Of a stretch of DNA of 64,000 nucleotides, positions 44,924 to 53,933 are shown piece after piece. The stretch is from an uncultured Burkholderiales bacterium (GTDB taxonomy: Bacteria > Pseudomonadota > Gammaproteobacteria > Burkholderiales > Burkholderiaceae_C): positions 348,911 through 412,910 of the forward strand of contig CAISMH010000019.1 in NCBI GenBank assembly GCA_903886485.1, read 5' to 3'. A program made the translations under genes and the position numbers. Position 1 is the stretch's first letter. The number at the start of each line of letters is the position of its first letter. The notes under the pieces were generated by a model. That model worked only from the letters and a program-made list of their open reading frames with translations. It was not told the origin of the DNA and made no database searches.

Positions 44924-47736
44924 AAAATCAAGACGACGGCACGCTGTCCCTGTTTGACGACTTCCCGCCCGCCCCTGCGGCGACCCCCGCGACTGCCCCC
45001 GCCAAAAAGCCTCGCGCCAAGCGCAAAGCGCAACAGCCCGCAGACGTGACCGTTCCCGCCACCGAGCCCGCAGCGCCAGTGGCCGCTGAAGTCGCCGCGC
45101 CTGCGAGCAAGGATGCCGAGGCACGGACAGAAATCGCAGAGGCGCCTGTGGCTGACAACAGCACGCATATTGAAACCACGCTTCATCTGGCGGGCTTGGT
45201 CGAACCGCAACGCCGCCGCAACAGCCCGTGGGCACATCTGGACCTTGCCGCCTTGCAAGCCGCCACGCAAGTGCCACACGTGATGTTGGTCATCACCAAG
45301 GGCGAAGCCGGTGGTGCGCAGTCACATGTGCTGGCCTTGTGTCAAGCTTTGCAAGCACGCGTGCAGTTCACCGTGGTGATTGGTGGCCCCGTAGAAGCAT
45401 CCGTGCTGGGCCGCGAACTCAGCGCACTCGGTATCTCGGTGTATCCCTTGCCTGAGATGGTGGAGTCACTCAACCCGCTCAAGCTCTGGCCTGCGGTGCA
45501 GCAACTCACCGCCTTGATAGAGACGCACAAGCCCGACCTCGTGCATGCCCACAGCGCGATCGCAGGCGTGGCCGCACGTGTGGCGGCCCACCGCGCACAG
45601 GTGCCTGTGGTCTACACGGTGCATGGCTTTGGCTTCAAACCAGAAGTGCCGTTGGTGCGGCGCCATCTGGCGTCCATCGCCGAACGCATGTTGGCGCATT
45701 GGACCGATCACATGATTTGCGTGTCCAAACATGAACGGACGTTGGCTTACGACTTGCCCCTTGCCTCTGAACGCGTACACATCATCGCCAACGGCTTGCC
45801 ACGCCTGCCTGAGCCCCAAACCGCTGAGAAGCCACAAGGCGACGCGGAGGATGCAGCCACCGCCCGCAGTTCTGCCATGCCTCGCCTCATCATGGTGGCG
45901 CGGATGAAGCACCCCAAACGCCACGACTTGCTGCTGCATGCTTTGGCCGATGTGCGCCATGTTTTAGGACTTGAATTGAGCGTCACCCTCGCAGGCGATG
46001 GCCCTTTGCAGGCGCAGCATATGGCATTGGCCCGAGAGCTCAACCTCAAGGGCATCACCTGGGCTGGTGATGTCGCCGATGTCCCCACCCTCTTGGCACA
46101 GCATGACATTTTTGTCCTGCTGTCCGACCATGAAGGCATGCCCATCACCGTGCTCGAAGCCATGCGCGCAGGCCTGTGCGTGCTGGCCAGTGACTTGCCC
46201 GGGATCCGCGAGCAGATCACCCCCAACCAAGAGGGTTTGCTGACGGCCAACACGTCCGCAGACGTGGCCGAACAGCTGCTGCGCTTGGTGCGAGAACCCC
46301 ATTTACGCAAACGCTTGGGGCGCGCTGCGCAACAAAGTTTTGAAAGCGCCTTCTCTGCCGAGCACATGGCCCACGATGTGTTGCAGGTCTACCGTCAATG
46401 CGAACAAGAAAGCGCCCTCACCCCCGACACGACCACAGCCACCACACGTACGCACAGCGCAGGCTTGGTGTCGGCCGCGGTGCGCCGACGTGACGCCCTG
46501 CAACGCTGGGCCTTGTGGGGCGTATGGCTGATGCTGCCCAGCTTGATGGCCGCACAGTTGCTAGAAGATGCCGGCCTCGTGACCTACCAGTTTGGTGAAA
46601 CCCTGTGGTGGTGCGTGCTGCCCTATGCCGTGGCCACGCATTTGCTCATGCGGGCCTCGAACCTACCCGTGGCCGAGCGCAGCGGCGTGTTGTGGGTCTC
46701 GACCACGGCCCCCTTTGTGTTCGCCCCTCTGGGCTTTGCCTTGTTGCAACAACCGTATTCACGTGCAGCCGTGGTGTGGGCCTATGCAGCCACTACGTTG
46801 TGGCTGTGGTGGGGTTATCACCGCCACGTCAAACATCGGGCCTTGCGTTTGGTCTACATCGATGCCAATGTGCCCGCCCAACTGGCTGCGTGTTTGAACC
46901 CCAACGTGTTAGACCCACACGCGGTCGAACTGATGGCTTGGAACGCACACAACGACACACCCTTGCCCGCTTGCGATGGCGTGGTGCTGGACCGCCATGT
47001 GCGCACCACCGACGAACGCACACGCTTGCTCGGTGAGTTGAAGATGCAGCACCTGCGTCTGTACAGCGTGGAAGCCGTGGCCGAACTCACCAGTGGTCGC
47101 AAGATGCTGCCCAGCGCCGCCGACACGCTTTGGGAAATTGACAACGATCCCAGCTACGACCGCGCCAAACGCTTGTTGGATGTGCTGACAGTCATCGTGT
47201 TAGCCCCCGTGTGGGCGCCCCTCGCCGCGTGCGTGGCGCTGGCGGTGCGGTTTGACTCCAAAGGCCCCGCCCTTTACTCGCAACCGCGTGTGGGACGGGA
47301 TGGACAAGTGTTCACGCTATGGAAGTTCCGCAGCATGGTGCACGGCTTGCAAGCGCCAGGCGTGCACTTTGCACAAGCCGAAGACCCACGCATCACCCGT
47401 GTCGGCCGTGTTCTGCGCAGAACACGCTTGGACGAGTTGCCACAACTCTTCAACGTGCTCATTGGCCACATGAGTTTGATTGGCCCGCGCCCCGAGCAAA
47501 CCGCCTTTGTGCGCGACTTTGCCGCCACCATCCCCAGCTACCCCTACCGCCACCTCGTGCGCCCAGGCTTGACCGGTTGGGCCCAAGTGCAGCAAGGCTA
47601 TGCGGATAGCGCCGATGCCACACGCATCAAACTCAGCTACGACTTGTATTACGTGGCGCACTACTCGCTCGCACTCGACTTGTTGATTGCCGCCAAAACC
47701 GTCAAGACCGTATGCACCGGTTTCGGCGCTCGTTGA
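44920..47736 (+). CDS. GT4 glycosyltransferase fused to polyprenyl-phosphate sugar-1-P transferase
   Basis: A 938-residue fusion. Residues about 10-65 are a Pro/Ala/Lys-rich linker, and about 95-500 form a GT-B family 4 transferase (VMLVITKGEAGGAQSHVLAL at its start and the SDHEGMPITVLEAMRAG block near 403-419). About 525-650 hold several membrane helices. About 746-938 form a bacterial sugar transferase domain (KRLLDV, PRVGRDGQVFTLWKFRSM, DELPQLFNVLIGHMSLIGPR, RPGLTGWAQV). This last part loads the first sugar onto undecaprenyl phosphate; the GT4 part could add the second. It follows galE with a 4-base overlap, so a Gal or GalNAc start is plausible. Confidence 0.88.
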   Translation: MKNQDDGTLSLFDDFPPAPAATPATAPAKKPRAKRKAQQPADVTVPATEPAAPVAAEVAAPASKDAEARTEIAEAPVADNSTHIETTLHLAGLVEPQRRRNSPWAHLDLAALQAATQVPHVMLVITKGEAGGAQSHVLALCQALQARVQFTVVIGGPVEASVLGRELSALGISVYPLPEMVESLNPLKLWPAVQQLTALIETHKPDLVHAHSAIAGVAARVAAHRAQVPVVYTVHGFGFKPEVPLVRRHLASIAERMLAHWTDHMICVSKHERTLAYDLPLASERVHIIANGLPRLPEPQTAEKPQGDAEDAATARSSAMPRLIMVARMKHPKRHDLLLHALADVRHVLGLELSVTLAGDGPLQAQHMALARELNLKGITWAGDVADVPTLLAQHDIFVLLSDHEGMPITVLEAMRAGLCVLASDLPGIREQITPNQEGLLTANTSADVAEQLLRLVREPHLRKRLGRAAQQSFESAFSAEHMAHDVLQVYRQCEQESALTPDTTTATTRTHSAGLVSAAVRRRDALQRWALWGVWLMLPSLMAAQLLEDAGLVTYQFGETLWWCVLPYAVATHLLMRASNLPVAERSGVLWVSTTAPFVFAPLGFALLQQPYSRAAVVWAYAATTLWLWWGYHRHVKHRALRLVYIDANVPAQLAACLNPNVLDPHAVELMAWNAHNDTPLPACDGVVLDRHVRTTDERTRLLGELKMQHLRLYSVEAVAELTSGRKMLPSAADTLWEIDNDPSYDRAKRLLDVLTVIVLAPVWAPLAACVALAVRFDSKGPALYSQPRVGRDGQVFTLWKFRSMVHGLQAPGVHFAQAEDPRITRVGRVLRRTRLDELPQLFNVLIGHMSLIGPRPEQTAFVRDFAATIPSYPYRHLVRPGLTGWAQVQQGYADSADATRIKLSYDLYYVAHYSLALDLLIAAKTVKTVCTGFGAR

Positions 47737-47752
47737 AACGCAGCGCAACACC

Positions 47753-48766
47753 ATGACCACGCGTCGCATCCTGTTGTTGGAAGACCCCCACTGGGGCGGC
47801 GTTCACACCATGACGCGCACGTTGGTGAAGGCCTTGAGCGCACAAGACTGGCACGTCACCACACTGACTTGGCAACAAACGTCGTGGACCACCTTGGTCG
47901 ATGCGGCAAAACGCCATGATGTGATCGTGGCGAGTCACAACTTTGGCCCCACCTATTGCGGCGCAGCGCTTAAAGCCATCACAGGCAAACCGTTGGTCAG
48001 CTGGGTACATGGCCCGCTGTTGGATGTGCTGCACGAGGCAGGCACATCGGCGGTGAAGAAACTTTGGCTACGTTTGCTCTACAAACAAGTCAGCCAGTTT
48101 GTGTGTGTGTCACGCACCACGCAAGATTCGCTGTTGAGCTTCATCACGCTGGGAAAGCAACAACGCTGCACCGTGGTGCCCAACGGCATCGCACCCATGC
48201 CCGATGGCCAAGCCATCCATGTGCACGCAGGCCATGGCGGTGAAGGCACGCCGCCTTTGCTACTGGGCTATGTGGGCCGCTTGTCTGCCGAGAAACGTCC
48301 ACACCTATTGCTAGACACCTTGCGCTATTTGCCAGAAGAAGCTCAGCTGGGCATCGTGGGCGAAGGCCCCATGCACCGCAAGATGATTCACGATGGCATG
48401 GACCTCATGTACCAAGGTCGCGTGCATTTTTTAGGCAAACACCCCAGCGGCGCGAGCCTGTACAAGCCGTGGCAAATGACGCTGCTCACCTCGCGCTACG
48501 AGGGCTGCCCTATGACCGCGCTGGAGTCGCTGGCCTGCAGCGTGCCCTGTGTGTCTTTGCCCATCCCTGCCATGCGCGAGCTCTACGACCTTGATGCACC
48601 TTATCTGCTGGCCCGTGGCGACGCACCCGTGTCGTTGGCCGAAGCTGTGATGACCGTGCTGAGTCTGCCCCAACAACAAGTGCGTGACGACATGGCCCGC
48701 ATCGTGGCGCGCCATCACATCGATGGATTTATCGGCAACTGGCAAGAGGTGCTGCGTACATGTTGA
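47753..48766 (+). CDS. Glycosyltransferase family 4
   Basis: A 337-residue GT-B transferase. The N-terminal domain has ILLLEDPHWGGVHTMTRTLV. The donor-binding domain starts near LLLGYVGRLSAEKRPHLLLD and has the SRYEGCPMTALESLACSVPC block with its conserved E-x7-E-like spacing. The start at 47753 (16 bases after the fusion gene) is preferred to a longer frame that overlaps the fusion. It ends 7 bases inside the next gene. Sugar and acceptor are not deducible; it presumably extends the repeat unit begun by the fusion protein. Confidence 0.85.
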   Translation: MTTRRILLLEDPHWGGVHTMTRTLVKALSAQDWHVTTLTWQQTSWTTLVDAAKRHDVIVASHNFGPTYCGAALKAITGKPLVSWVHGPLLDVLHEAGTSAVKKLWLRLLYKQVSQFVCVSRTTQDSLLSFITLGKQQRCTVVPNGIAPMPDGQAIHVHAGHGGEGTPPLLLGYVGRLSAEKRPHLLLDTLRYLPEEAQLGIVGEGPMHRKMIHDGMDLMYQGRVHFLGKHPSGASLYKPWQMTLLTSRYEGCPMTALESLACSVPCVSLPIPAMRELYDLDAPYLLARGDAPVSLAEAVMTVLSLPQQQVRDDMARIVARHHIDGFIGNWQEVLRTC

Positions 48767-49830
48767 ATACCGCAGCCCCCTTCAGCGCTAACGCGCAAAA
48801 AGCCATCGTCTGCATCCACTTTGTGCGTGGCGGCCCAGCATATCTGCCCGAGATTGATGCGTACGTTGACTTCATCACCTCGCACGGCCACCAAGCTTTG
48901 GTGCACGACACGGGGGCCACCGTGCCACTCAATGCGCAAGTGGTGTGGTGGATGTGTGGGCGCGTACCCAGCGCTGAGGCACGTCGCTTGAGAACCGCAT
49001 TCCATATTCACGAATACGCCTCTACCTCAGCCCCGCCCAAAGCATGGCTGAAAGACTTCATCAAGCACTGGACACAGCCCAAGCCTGACTACCGTTTTTT
49101 CCAAAACGGCTGGGTGCGCGAGCGCATGGGTTTTGACGATGGCGTGCCTTATGCCCTGCGCGACATGGGCGTGGCACAAGCCTTCTTCGATCCTGCCGCC
49201 CCTGCGTTGCCTGAAGCCTCGTACGAAGACGATGCGCCCGATCGCATCCAGCCTAACGAATTTGACTTGGTTTACCTTGGCGAGATGAACCGCCTGCTGC
49301 CCTTTGTGCCGCTGCTGCAAAGCATCCATGATGCGGGCCGCACTTTGCTGCTGGTGGGCGATGTGCCTGATGCACTGCGCGCGCAGCTACCCACCAGCGT
49401 GACATGCACAGGCCGCGTGCCGCATGCCGATGTGCCGCACCAACTGCGCCGCGCACGCTTTGGCTTGAACTTGGTCAGCAACATCGAGCCCTACAACCAA
49501 CAAACCTCCACCAAACTGCTGGAGTACTGCGCCGTGGGCCTGCCCGTGGTGAGCAACGACTACGCCTGGGTGCGCTACTTTGCGGCGCACTACCAAGGCA
49601 ACTTTCATTTTCTGCGTGACGATCCAGGCAGCTGGCAATTCAGCTTTGGTGAGGCGCTAGACGCTTACCCGTATGTAGTGCCAAAAGTGAGAGAACTCGT
49701 TTGGCCCAAACTATTGGCCAAGCTCGCAATTTGGAAACACCTGCACATCGTGCCTACGGCGGCTGATCCCTATGCTCACGCACACACACTTGCCCAGGCA
49801 GTCACAAAACGGCAAGGTGGTGTCCGTTGA
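48760..49830 (+). CDS. GT-B fold glycosyltransferase-like protein
   Basis: A 356-residue protein with a GT-B-like C-terminal half (FDLVYLGEMNRLLPFVPLLQ, VPHADVPHQLRRARFGLNLV, QTSTKLLEYCAVGLPVVSND), where the LLEYCAVGLPVV segment matches the nucleotide-sugar binding region of GT4 enzymes. The N-terminal half is less typical (VCIHFVRGGPAYLPEIDAYV). The gene overlaps its neighbours on both sides (7 bases and 4 bases), so it is part of the polysaccharide operon. Substrates are unknown. Confidence 0.8.
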   Translation: MLNTAAPFSANAQKAIVCIHFVRGGPAYLPEIDAYVDFITSHGHQALVHDTGATVPLNAQVVWWMCGRVPSAEARRLRTAFHIHEYASTSAPPKAWLKDFIKHWTQPKPDYRFFQNGWVRERMGFDDGVPYALRDMGVAQAFFDPAAPALPEASYEDDAPDRIQPNEFDLVYLGEMNRLLPFVPLLQSIHDAGRTLLLVGDVPDALRAQLPTSVTCTGRVPHADVPHQLRRARFGLNLVSNIEPYNQQTSTKLLEYCAVGLPVVSNDYAWVRYFAAHYQGNFHFLRDDPGSWQFSFGEALDAYPYVVPKVRELVWPKLLAKLAIWKHLHIVPTAADPYAHAHTLAQAVTKRQGGVR

Positions 49831-51077
49831 GCATAGTCAAGCGACTTAGTAGCACCACCCACGTGGTGGCTCTATCCAGCATGGTGGCATTTGGGACGCA
49901 AGTGGCATTTGCGCTGCTCATGTTGCGCCTGTTCTCACCACAAGAAGTAGGCGAGTTCTCGGTCATCAGCCAAATCGGTTTTTTCTGGATGACGTTGGCC
50001 TTGGCCCAAGCTCCGCTGGGTATGTTGGCCAACCAACATTTGCCAGCACACATTGCGGCACAAAAGGCTTGGCGCGCCAGCGCTTTGCGCGGCTTGGGCT
50101 TGTTGCCCGCAGCAGCTCTAGCCGTGTGGTTAAGCCAGCTCAGCATGTGGCCGGCTTTGCTGTGGACGCTGCTACTGGCGTTTTGCCAAATGGGCTGGAT
50201 GTTGGCGCAAAGCTTCACTCTGCGCATGGGTTCTACTTGGCAACAAGCGGCTGTACGTTCGCTGCCACCCATTACTGCGGCAGCTACTGCACTGACTTTT
50301 GTACTGCTTGGTGCATCACTAAACTGGAGTGGCCCCACCTTGGTGCTGTCGGCACTGCTGGGTTATGCGGTGGGTGCGGCGTGGCTGGTGCCAGCATTGC
50401 GCGCTCGCGATGTGCATACGAGCAGAGCTTCATTAATTGCTTCTAAGTCCGAAGCATCCGCCGCTGCAAATCCCAGCCAATCCGACCCACGCAGCGCGAG
50501 CCTGCGAATGACCCACACACTGGTAGACGCCCTGTTGGCCACATCCATCATCGTGGTTTGGCAACGCTTGTATGGCGCTGAAGAAACAGGCTGGATGAGC
50601 GCCCTGCTTCGCGTGCTGGGCTTCTTGCCAGCAGTCGTGCACATGGCGTGGACACAAGTGGCATTAGCACAAGGTAAGCAAACCCTCAACACGCAAACCG
50701 CATGGGCTAGCCCGTGGTGGCTAGGCCTAAGCGCATTCGCATGTGTCATTGTGTTCGGTATGTCTTGCGCAGTAGCGCTTTACCAAGAGTGGCTAGACCC
50801 TCGCTGGAGCGGTGTGTTGCCCTACATTGCACCACTGGTGTTGTGGCAAGGATGTGCGTGCTTATCAGCCGCATTCAGTCATCGTCCTTTTCAAACGCAG
50901 TCTGCACGTAGTTATTCATTAGCTTGCATCGCGCTTGGCGCGTTACAAGCTACCGTGTTGTTGGTTCCGATGGCGTTGACGCTGCCCATCAATGCCATGG
51001 ATCACATGGCTGTTTTTGCGTTTATTAGTAGCTCAGGTTTGCTTATATTGACGGTTTGGATGGCACGGCTACGCTAA
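49827..51077 (+). CDS. Wzx-like polysaccharide flippase
   Basis: A 416-residue membrane protein with about twelve hydrophobic helices of the polysaccharide biosynthesis/MVF type. The N-terminus (VALSSMVAFGTQVAFALLML, then RLFSPQEVGEFSVISQIGF) is typical of Wzx proteins that flip undecaprenyl-linked repeat units. The start is a TTG whose last two bases overlap the preceding TGA. A hydrophilic loop of about 30 residues around SKSEASAAANPSQSDPRSAS separates the two halves. It is the last gene of the galE run; beyond it the DNA becomes AT-richer and phage-like. No Wzy polymerase was recognised in the window. Confidence 0.82.
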   Translation: MSIVKRLSSTTHVVALSSMVAFGTQVAFALLMLRLFSPQEVGEFSVISQIGFFWMTLALAQAPLGMLANQHLPAHIAAQKAWRASALRGLGLLPAAALAVWLSQLSMWPALLWTLLLAFCQMGWMLAQSFTLRMGSTWQQAAVRSLPPITAAATALTFVLLGASLNWSGPTLVLSALLGYAVGAAWLVPALRARDVHTSRASLIASKSEASAAANPSQSDPRSASLRMTHTLVDALLATSIIVVWQRLYGAEETGWMSALLRVLGFLPAVVHMAWTQVALAQGKQTLNTQTAWASPWWLGLSAFACVIVFGMSCAVALYQEWLDPRWSGVLPYIAPLVLWQGCACLSAAFSHRPFQTQSARSYSLACIALGALQATVLLVPMALTLPINAMDHMAVFAFISSSGLLILTVWMARLR

Positions 51078-51189
51078 TGACTTTGCTTTTTAAACGCTAG
51101 TTTTCATTTCGTTTTTCCAAAATGCTTTTAGCAGCGTTCTTGGCTACGCCTTGGCAATCTTTCACATTCCATCTCGGTATGATTGGCTG

Positions 51190-51810
51190 ATGCTTAATGA
51201 AAGAATTCGTCAGCTTCGCCTTGCCAAAGGTTTGACGCTTCAACAGGTTGGAAATACTTTTGGTATCTCTCGGTCTTCTGTGGCCGCATGGGAGAGTGGG
51301 ATATCAAAACCAGATACTTCTAAACTTGTAAAACTAGCCGAAGTTCTCGATTCCACAGTCGAATATCTTCTGGATTCGCAAGAATCCTTGATCCTTACCG
51401 ACTCCTTAATGCTTCAATCTTCAGAGTTTGATAACTCGATCCCATTTGTACGCTGGGAGTTGATTTCTAAAGATATCTTTGCACGGAATCCTGATCAGTT
51501 CATAACTGCGTTGAATTGCACACCTGGAATTGGTGCTTTTGCAACCCGCCTTGCTGCTTCAGGGGATTGGGACTGGCGTCCTGCCTTAATCCCAGCCGGT
51601 GCACTGATGATCATCAATCCGCATGATGAAATTAGTTCATTAGATTTTGTTATCGCCAGTTATTTGAACGACCCAATTCAACTGATGCAGGTTTCTTTTG
51701 ATGCATCATCAGTCATAAATGTTTCTAAAATTAATATTAATTCATTTGAAATTAATTCAAAACATTTAACTATTTATGGCAAGGTCATCGAATGGTCGCT
51801 GCGGGGTTGA
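51190..51810 (+). CDS. XRE-family transcriptional regulator (phage repressor-like)
   Basis: A 206-residue regulator with an N-terminal HTH_3 domain (about residues 1-60; LNERIRQLRLAKGLTLQQVG and ISRSSVAAWESGISKPD) and a C-terminal region that resembles a degenerate S24/LexA-like domain (ALIPAGALMIINPHDEISS). The catalytic Ser-Lys pair of true S24 repressors is not clearly present. The ATG at 51190 was chosen; an upstream in-frame TTG at 51151 is possible. Base composition is visibly lower in GC than the preceding operon. It precedes a promoter with an internal dyad and the recombination genes, like a phage immunity region. Confidence 0.8.
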   Translation: MLNERIRQLRLAKGLTLQQVGNTFGISRSSVAAWESGISKPDTSKLVKLAEVLDSTVEYLLDSQESLILTDSLMLQSSEFDNSIPFVRWELISKDIFARNPDQFITALNCTPGIGAFATRLAASGDWDWRPALIPAGALMIINPHDEISSLDFVIASYLNDPIQLMQVSFDASSVINVSKININSFEINSKHLTIYGKVIEWSLRG

Positions 51811-51829
51811 TATGGTCGTATCTTTTTGA

Positions 51830-51858
51830 TTGACATATGTATCTTCGTAAGATGCAAT
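51830..51858 (+). promoter_or_regulatory. Promoter with internal inverted repeat ahead of yqaJ/recT
   Basis: TTGACA (51830-51835), 17 bases, then TGCAAT (51853-51858) form a plausible sigma-70 promoter. Between and into the -10 lies a near-perfect dyad, TGTATCTT (51838-51845), three bases, AAGATGCA (51849-51856), with one mismatch. A repressor such as the upstream XRE protein could bind there and block transcription. Confidence 0.5.
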
Positions 51859-51885
51859 GGGTTCTCGTAAATTTGGAGAACCTTT

Positions 51886-52854
51886 ATGAAAGAACATCAG
51901 TCATCTTTTAAAAACTCAGTGAAACGTCCGTTTGGAATCGGCGGCTCAGATATAGGGGCGATTCTGGGGTTATCGCCATACAAGACAGCATTTCAAGTTT
52001 GGTCAGAAAAGGTAGATCAGTTCAGCCAGGCATCTCGAGACGCACTTCACTTAAGGTTTGGTCATCACATCGAGTCTTTTATTGCGCAGGAATATGAAAA
52101 AGCGACGGGGACCAAGACTGCTGCACATCAGCAAACTTTGTTTCATCCAAAGCATCCTTTTTTGTACGGCCATATCGACCGATTTGTGCTGGCAGAAGGC
52201 ATCACACAACCCCTTATTGATAGTCAAGTCGCTTGCTCAACCATCTTAGAGTGCAAATCTGCCAGCATATTTAATCGTCATGAATGGGGCGAGACAGGAA
52301 CTGACGAGATTCCTCCCGCATATCACGCGCAATGTGCTTGGTACATGGCAATTACAGAATGCTCACGCGTTGATGTCGCTGTTTTGCTTGGCAATCAAGA
52401 TTTTCGAATCTATGTTGTCAAACGCGACCTCGAACTAGAAACACGCTTAATCGAACGTGCTCTAGACTTTTGGCAAAACAATGTACTTGGCAAGCTCCCC
52501 CCTAAACCAGCGACAGAAGCTGATATTCGCACTCTGTATTCGCAGGAGGTCCCAGAAATGGAGGTAAGTGCTGATGAAAGTTTTCTACAAACGTTGGTTT
52601 GCTACGAGGAAACCAATGCACAAGCTAATGCCATCACAACCAAATGTGAGGCTTTAAAGCATGAGATTTTGATTCGCATGGCAGACGCTGAAAAAATAAC
52701 GCACAACGGAAAAATTGTTGCAACTTGGAAATCTAGTAAAGGAACCCGAAGACTTGACACAAAAGCTTTGAGTCAAGCGCATCCAGACCTTGCAGATAAA
52801 TTCAGTTTTCAAGCCCCGGGCTCTCGCAGGTTTGTGTTCAAGGGGTTGTCATGA
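51886..52854 (+). CDS. YqaJ-type viral recombinase (lambda exonuclease fold)
   Basis: A 322-residue nuclease that would resect double-stranded DNA 5' to 3' for single-strand annealing. The family start GIGGSDIGAILGLSPY lies at about residues 17-32, and LRFGHHIESFIAQEYEKATG at about 57-76 provides another conserved acid. The PD-(D/E)xK core is D98 in GHIDRF with E122 and K124 in ILECKSA. The ribosome site TTTGGAGAA is strong. The recT-like gene overlaps its stop by 4 bases, giving an exonuclease-annealase pair like Red alpha/beta or RecE/RecT. Low GC and isolation point to phage origin. Confidence 0.88.
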   Translation: MKEHQSSFKNSVKRPFGIGGSDIGAILGLSPYKTAFQVWSEKVDQFSQASRDALHLRFGHHIESFIAQEYEKATGTKTAAHQQTLFHPKHPFLYGHIDRFVLAEGITQPLIDSQVACSTILECKSASIFNRHEWGETGTDEIPPAYHAQCAWYMAITECSRVDVAVLLGNQDFRIYVVKRDLELETRLIERALDFWQNNVLGKLPPKPATEADIRTLYSQEVPEMEVSADESFLQTLVCYEETNAQANAITTKCEALKHEILIRMADAEKITHNGKIVATWKSSKGTRRLDTKALSQAHPDLADKFSFQAPGSRRFVFKGLS

Positions 52855-53504
52855 AGCGTCGCTCAAAACAAAACCAATCTCAAAGAGCTTCAACACAACA
52901 AAACGGTAAAACCTTACTTGAACGAGCCGTAGAACGTTCGTTGATGACGCGAGATGCATTTACAACCGCGATCACACAAACTGCTTTTCAAGGTCTCAAG
53001 GTTTGGAGCCAAGCAGATTTAGAGCGAATGCTTGTTGCAGCTGAGCGTTACGGGCTTAATCCACTCAATCGAGAAATATTTGGCTTGAGTTCCAGCTCAA
53101 ACCCACTAGACCCGATCTTGCTGGTTGTAGGTGTGGATGGGTGGAGCAAGATTTTGAACATGCATGCCGAATTTGACGGGATGGTTTTTAAGGAATCGCA
53201 GACATTAATTGACAACGTGCCAGAGTGGATTGAATGCACGATACATCGCAAAGACCGCAGCATCCCTATCGCAGTCAAAGAGTTCTTTCACGAAGTCAGA
53301 GGCGAACACATGTCTTGGCTCACACACCCGCGCCGTATGCTCAGGCATAAAGCACTTGTGCAGTGCGCACGGCTTTCATTTGCGTTGTCTGGGATCTACG
53401 ACCCCGATGAAGCAAGGCGTATTCAAACCGCTAAGCAACATCACCAAAGTTACAAAAGTCGTCAATCCCTTAAAGAGTGCTTGATGTCACGAGCTAGCAG
53501 CTAG
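52851..53504 (+). CDS. RecT/Bet family single-strand annealing protein
   Basis: A 217-residue annealase. The family blocks are LKVWSQADLERMLVAAERYG and NPLNREIFGLSSSSNPLDP, then the HMSWLTHPRRMLRHKALVQC block followed by LSFALSGIYDPDEA, close to phage Bet proteins. It binds ssDNA and promotes strand annealing after resection by the YqaJ exonuclease, to which it is translationally coupled. The N-terminal 25 residues are basic and low-complexity. The gene ends in a GC-rich imperfect palindrome. No single-strand binding protein gene is nearby, so this is a partial phage recombination module. Confidence 0.88.
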   Translation: MKRRSKQNQSQRASTQQNGKTLLERAVERSLMTRDAFTTAITQTAFQGLKVWSQADLERMLVAAERYGLNPLNREIFGLSSSSNPLDPILLVVGVDGWSKILNMHAEFDGMVFKESQTLIDNVPEWIECTIHRKDRSIPIAVKEFFHEVRGEHMSWLTHPRRMLRHKALVQCARLSFALSGIYDPDEARRIQTAKQHHQSYKSRQSLKECLMSRASS

Positions 53505-53510
53505 CCCGTG
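53488..53510. terminator. Palindrome at the recT stop codon
   Basis: CACG-A-GCTAGC (53488-53498), a single A, then GCTAGC-C-CGTG (53500-53510) form a long hairpin with one mismatch that spans the recT stop. It could terminate transcription or be an element boundary. There is only a weak T run after it. Confidence 0.35.
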
Positions 53511-53933
53511 AATCCTTTTGAACACACTTAAACTAGGCAACTCACAGCACCACATGTTGAAGAAATACTTGTTCCCATTGACAATATTTTGGCAACTAGC
53601 TAACATTTTCTTCACCAATTCGTGACTCTCTAGCCATCTGACCAAACACAGATAGGTGCGCCATCTCGGTTGACGTTTGCCTACAAACTGCACATGTCAA
53701 CCTCTGGTGCTGCATGCTTGGAAAAATCCGCCAAACCGGTGAAGGCCTCAGCTGCCCTCCAAACCAAACGCTGAAAACTGACTTGCTACAAAACGCAAGT
53801 CTCTCGATGGTCAAACACCATCATCCCCACGCTTTGGGGTTATGCGTTTTGGGCACAAACCCCCTCAACATTAAAAGCAACATGTTGGTGCAGTTTCTTA
53901 CTGCATCTGGGTGACTATTTTTGGAGAAATACC
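53511..53933. other. Gene-poor 420-base stretch in the phage-like insert
   Basis: No convincing gene is seen. Short open frames on both strands lack clear ribosome sites. One minus-strand frame (53596-53814) contains a CAVC pair but is otherwise unremarkable. A small hairpin CCCCA-N5-TGGGG is at 53825-53839. The stretch may hold decayed phage genes and the promoter of the next gene. Confidence 0.5.

Noticed and set aside
53596..53814. Minus-strand 72-codon frame with a CAVC pair in the phage-like insert
   Set aside because: The single cysteine pair and lack of a ribosome site do not support a gene; it is mentioned only as a possible remnant.
53714..53914. Plus-strand 66-codon frame in the phage-like insert
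   Set aside because: Low-complexity peptide and no ribosome site.
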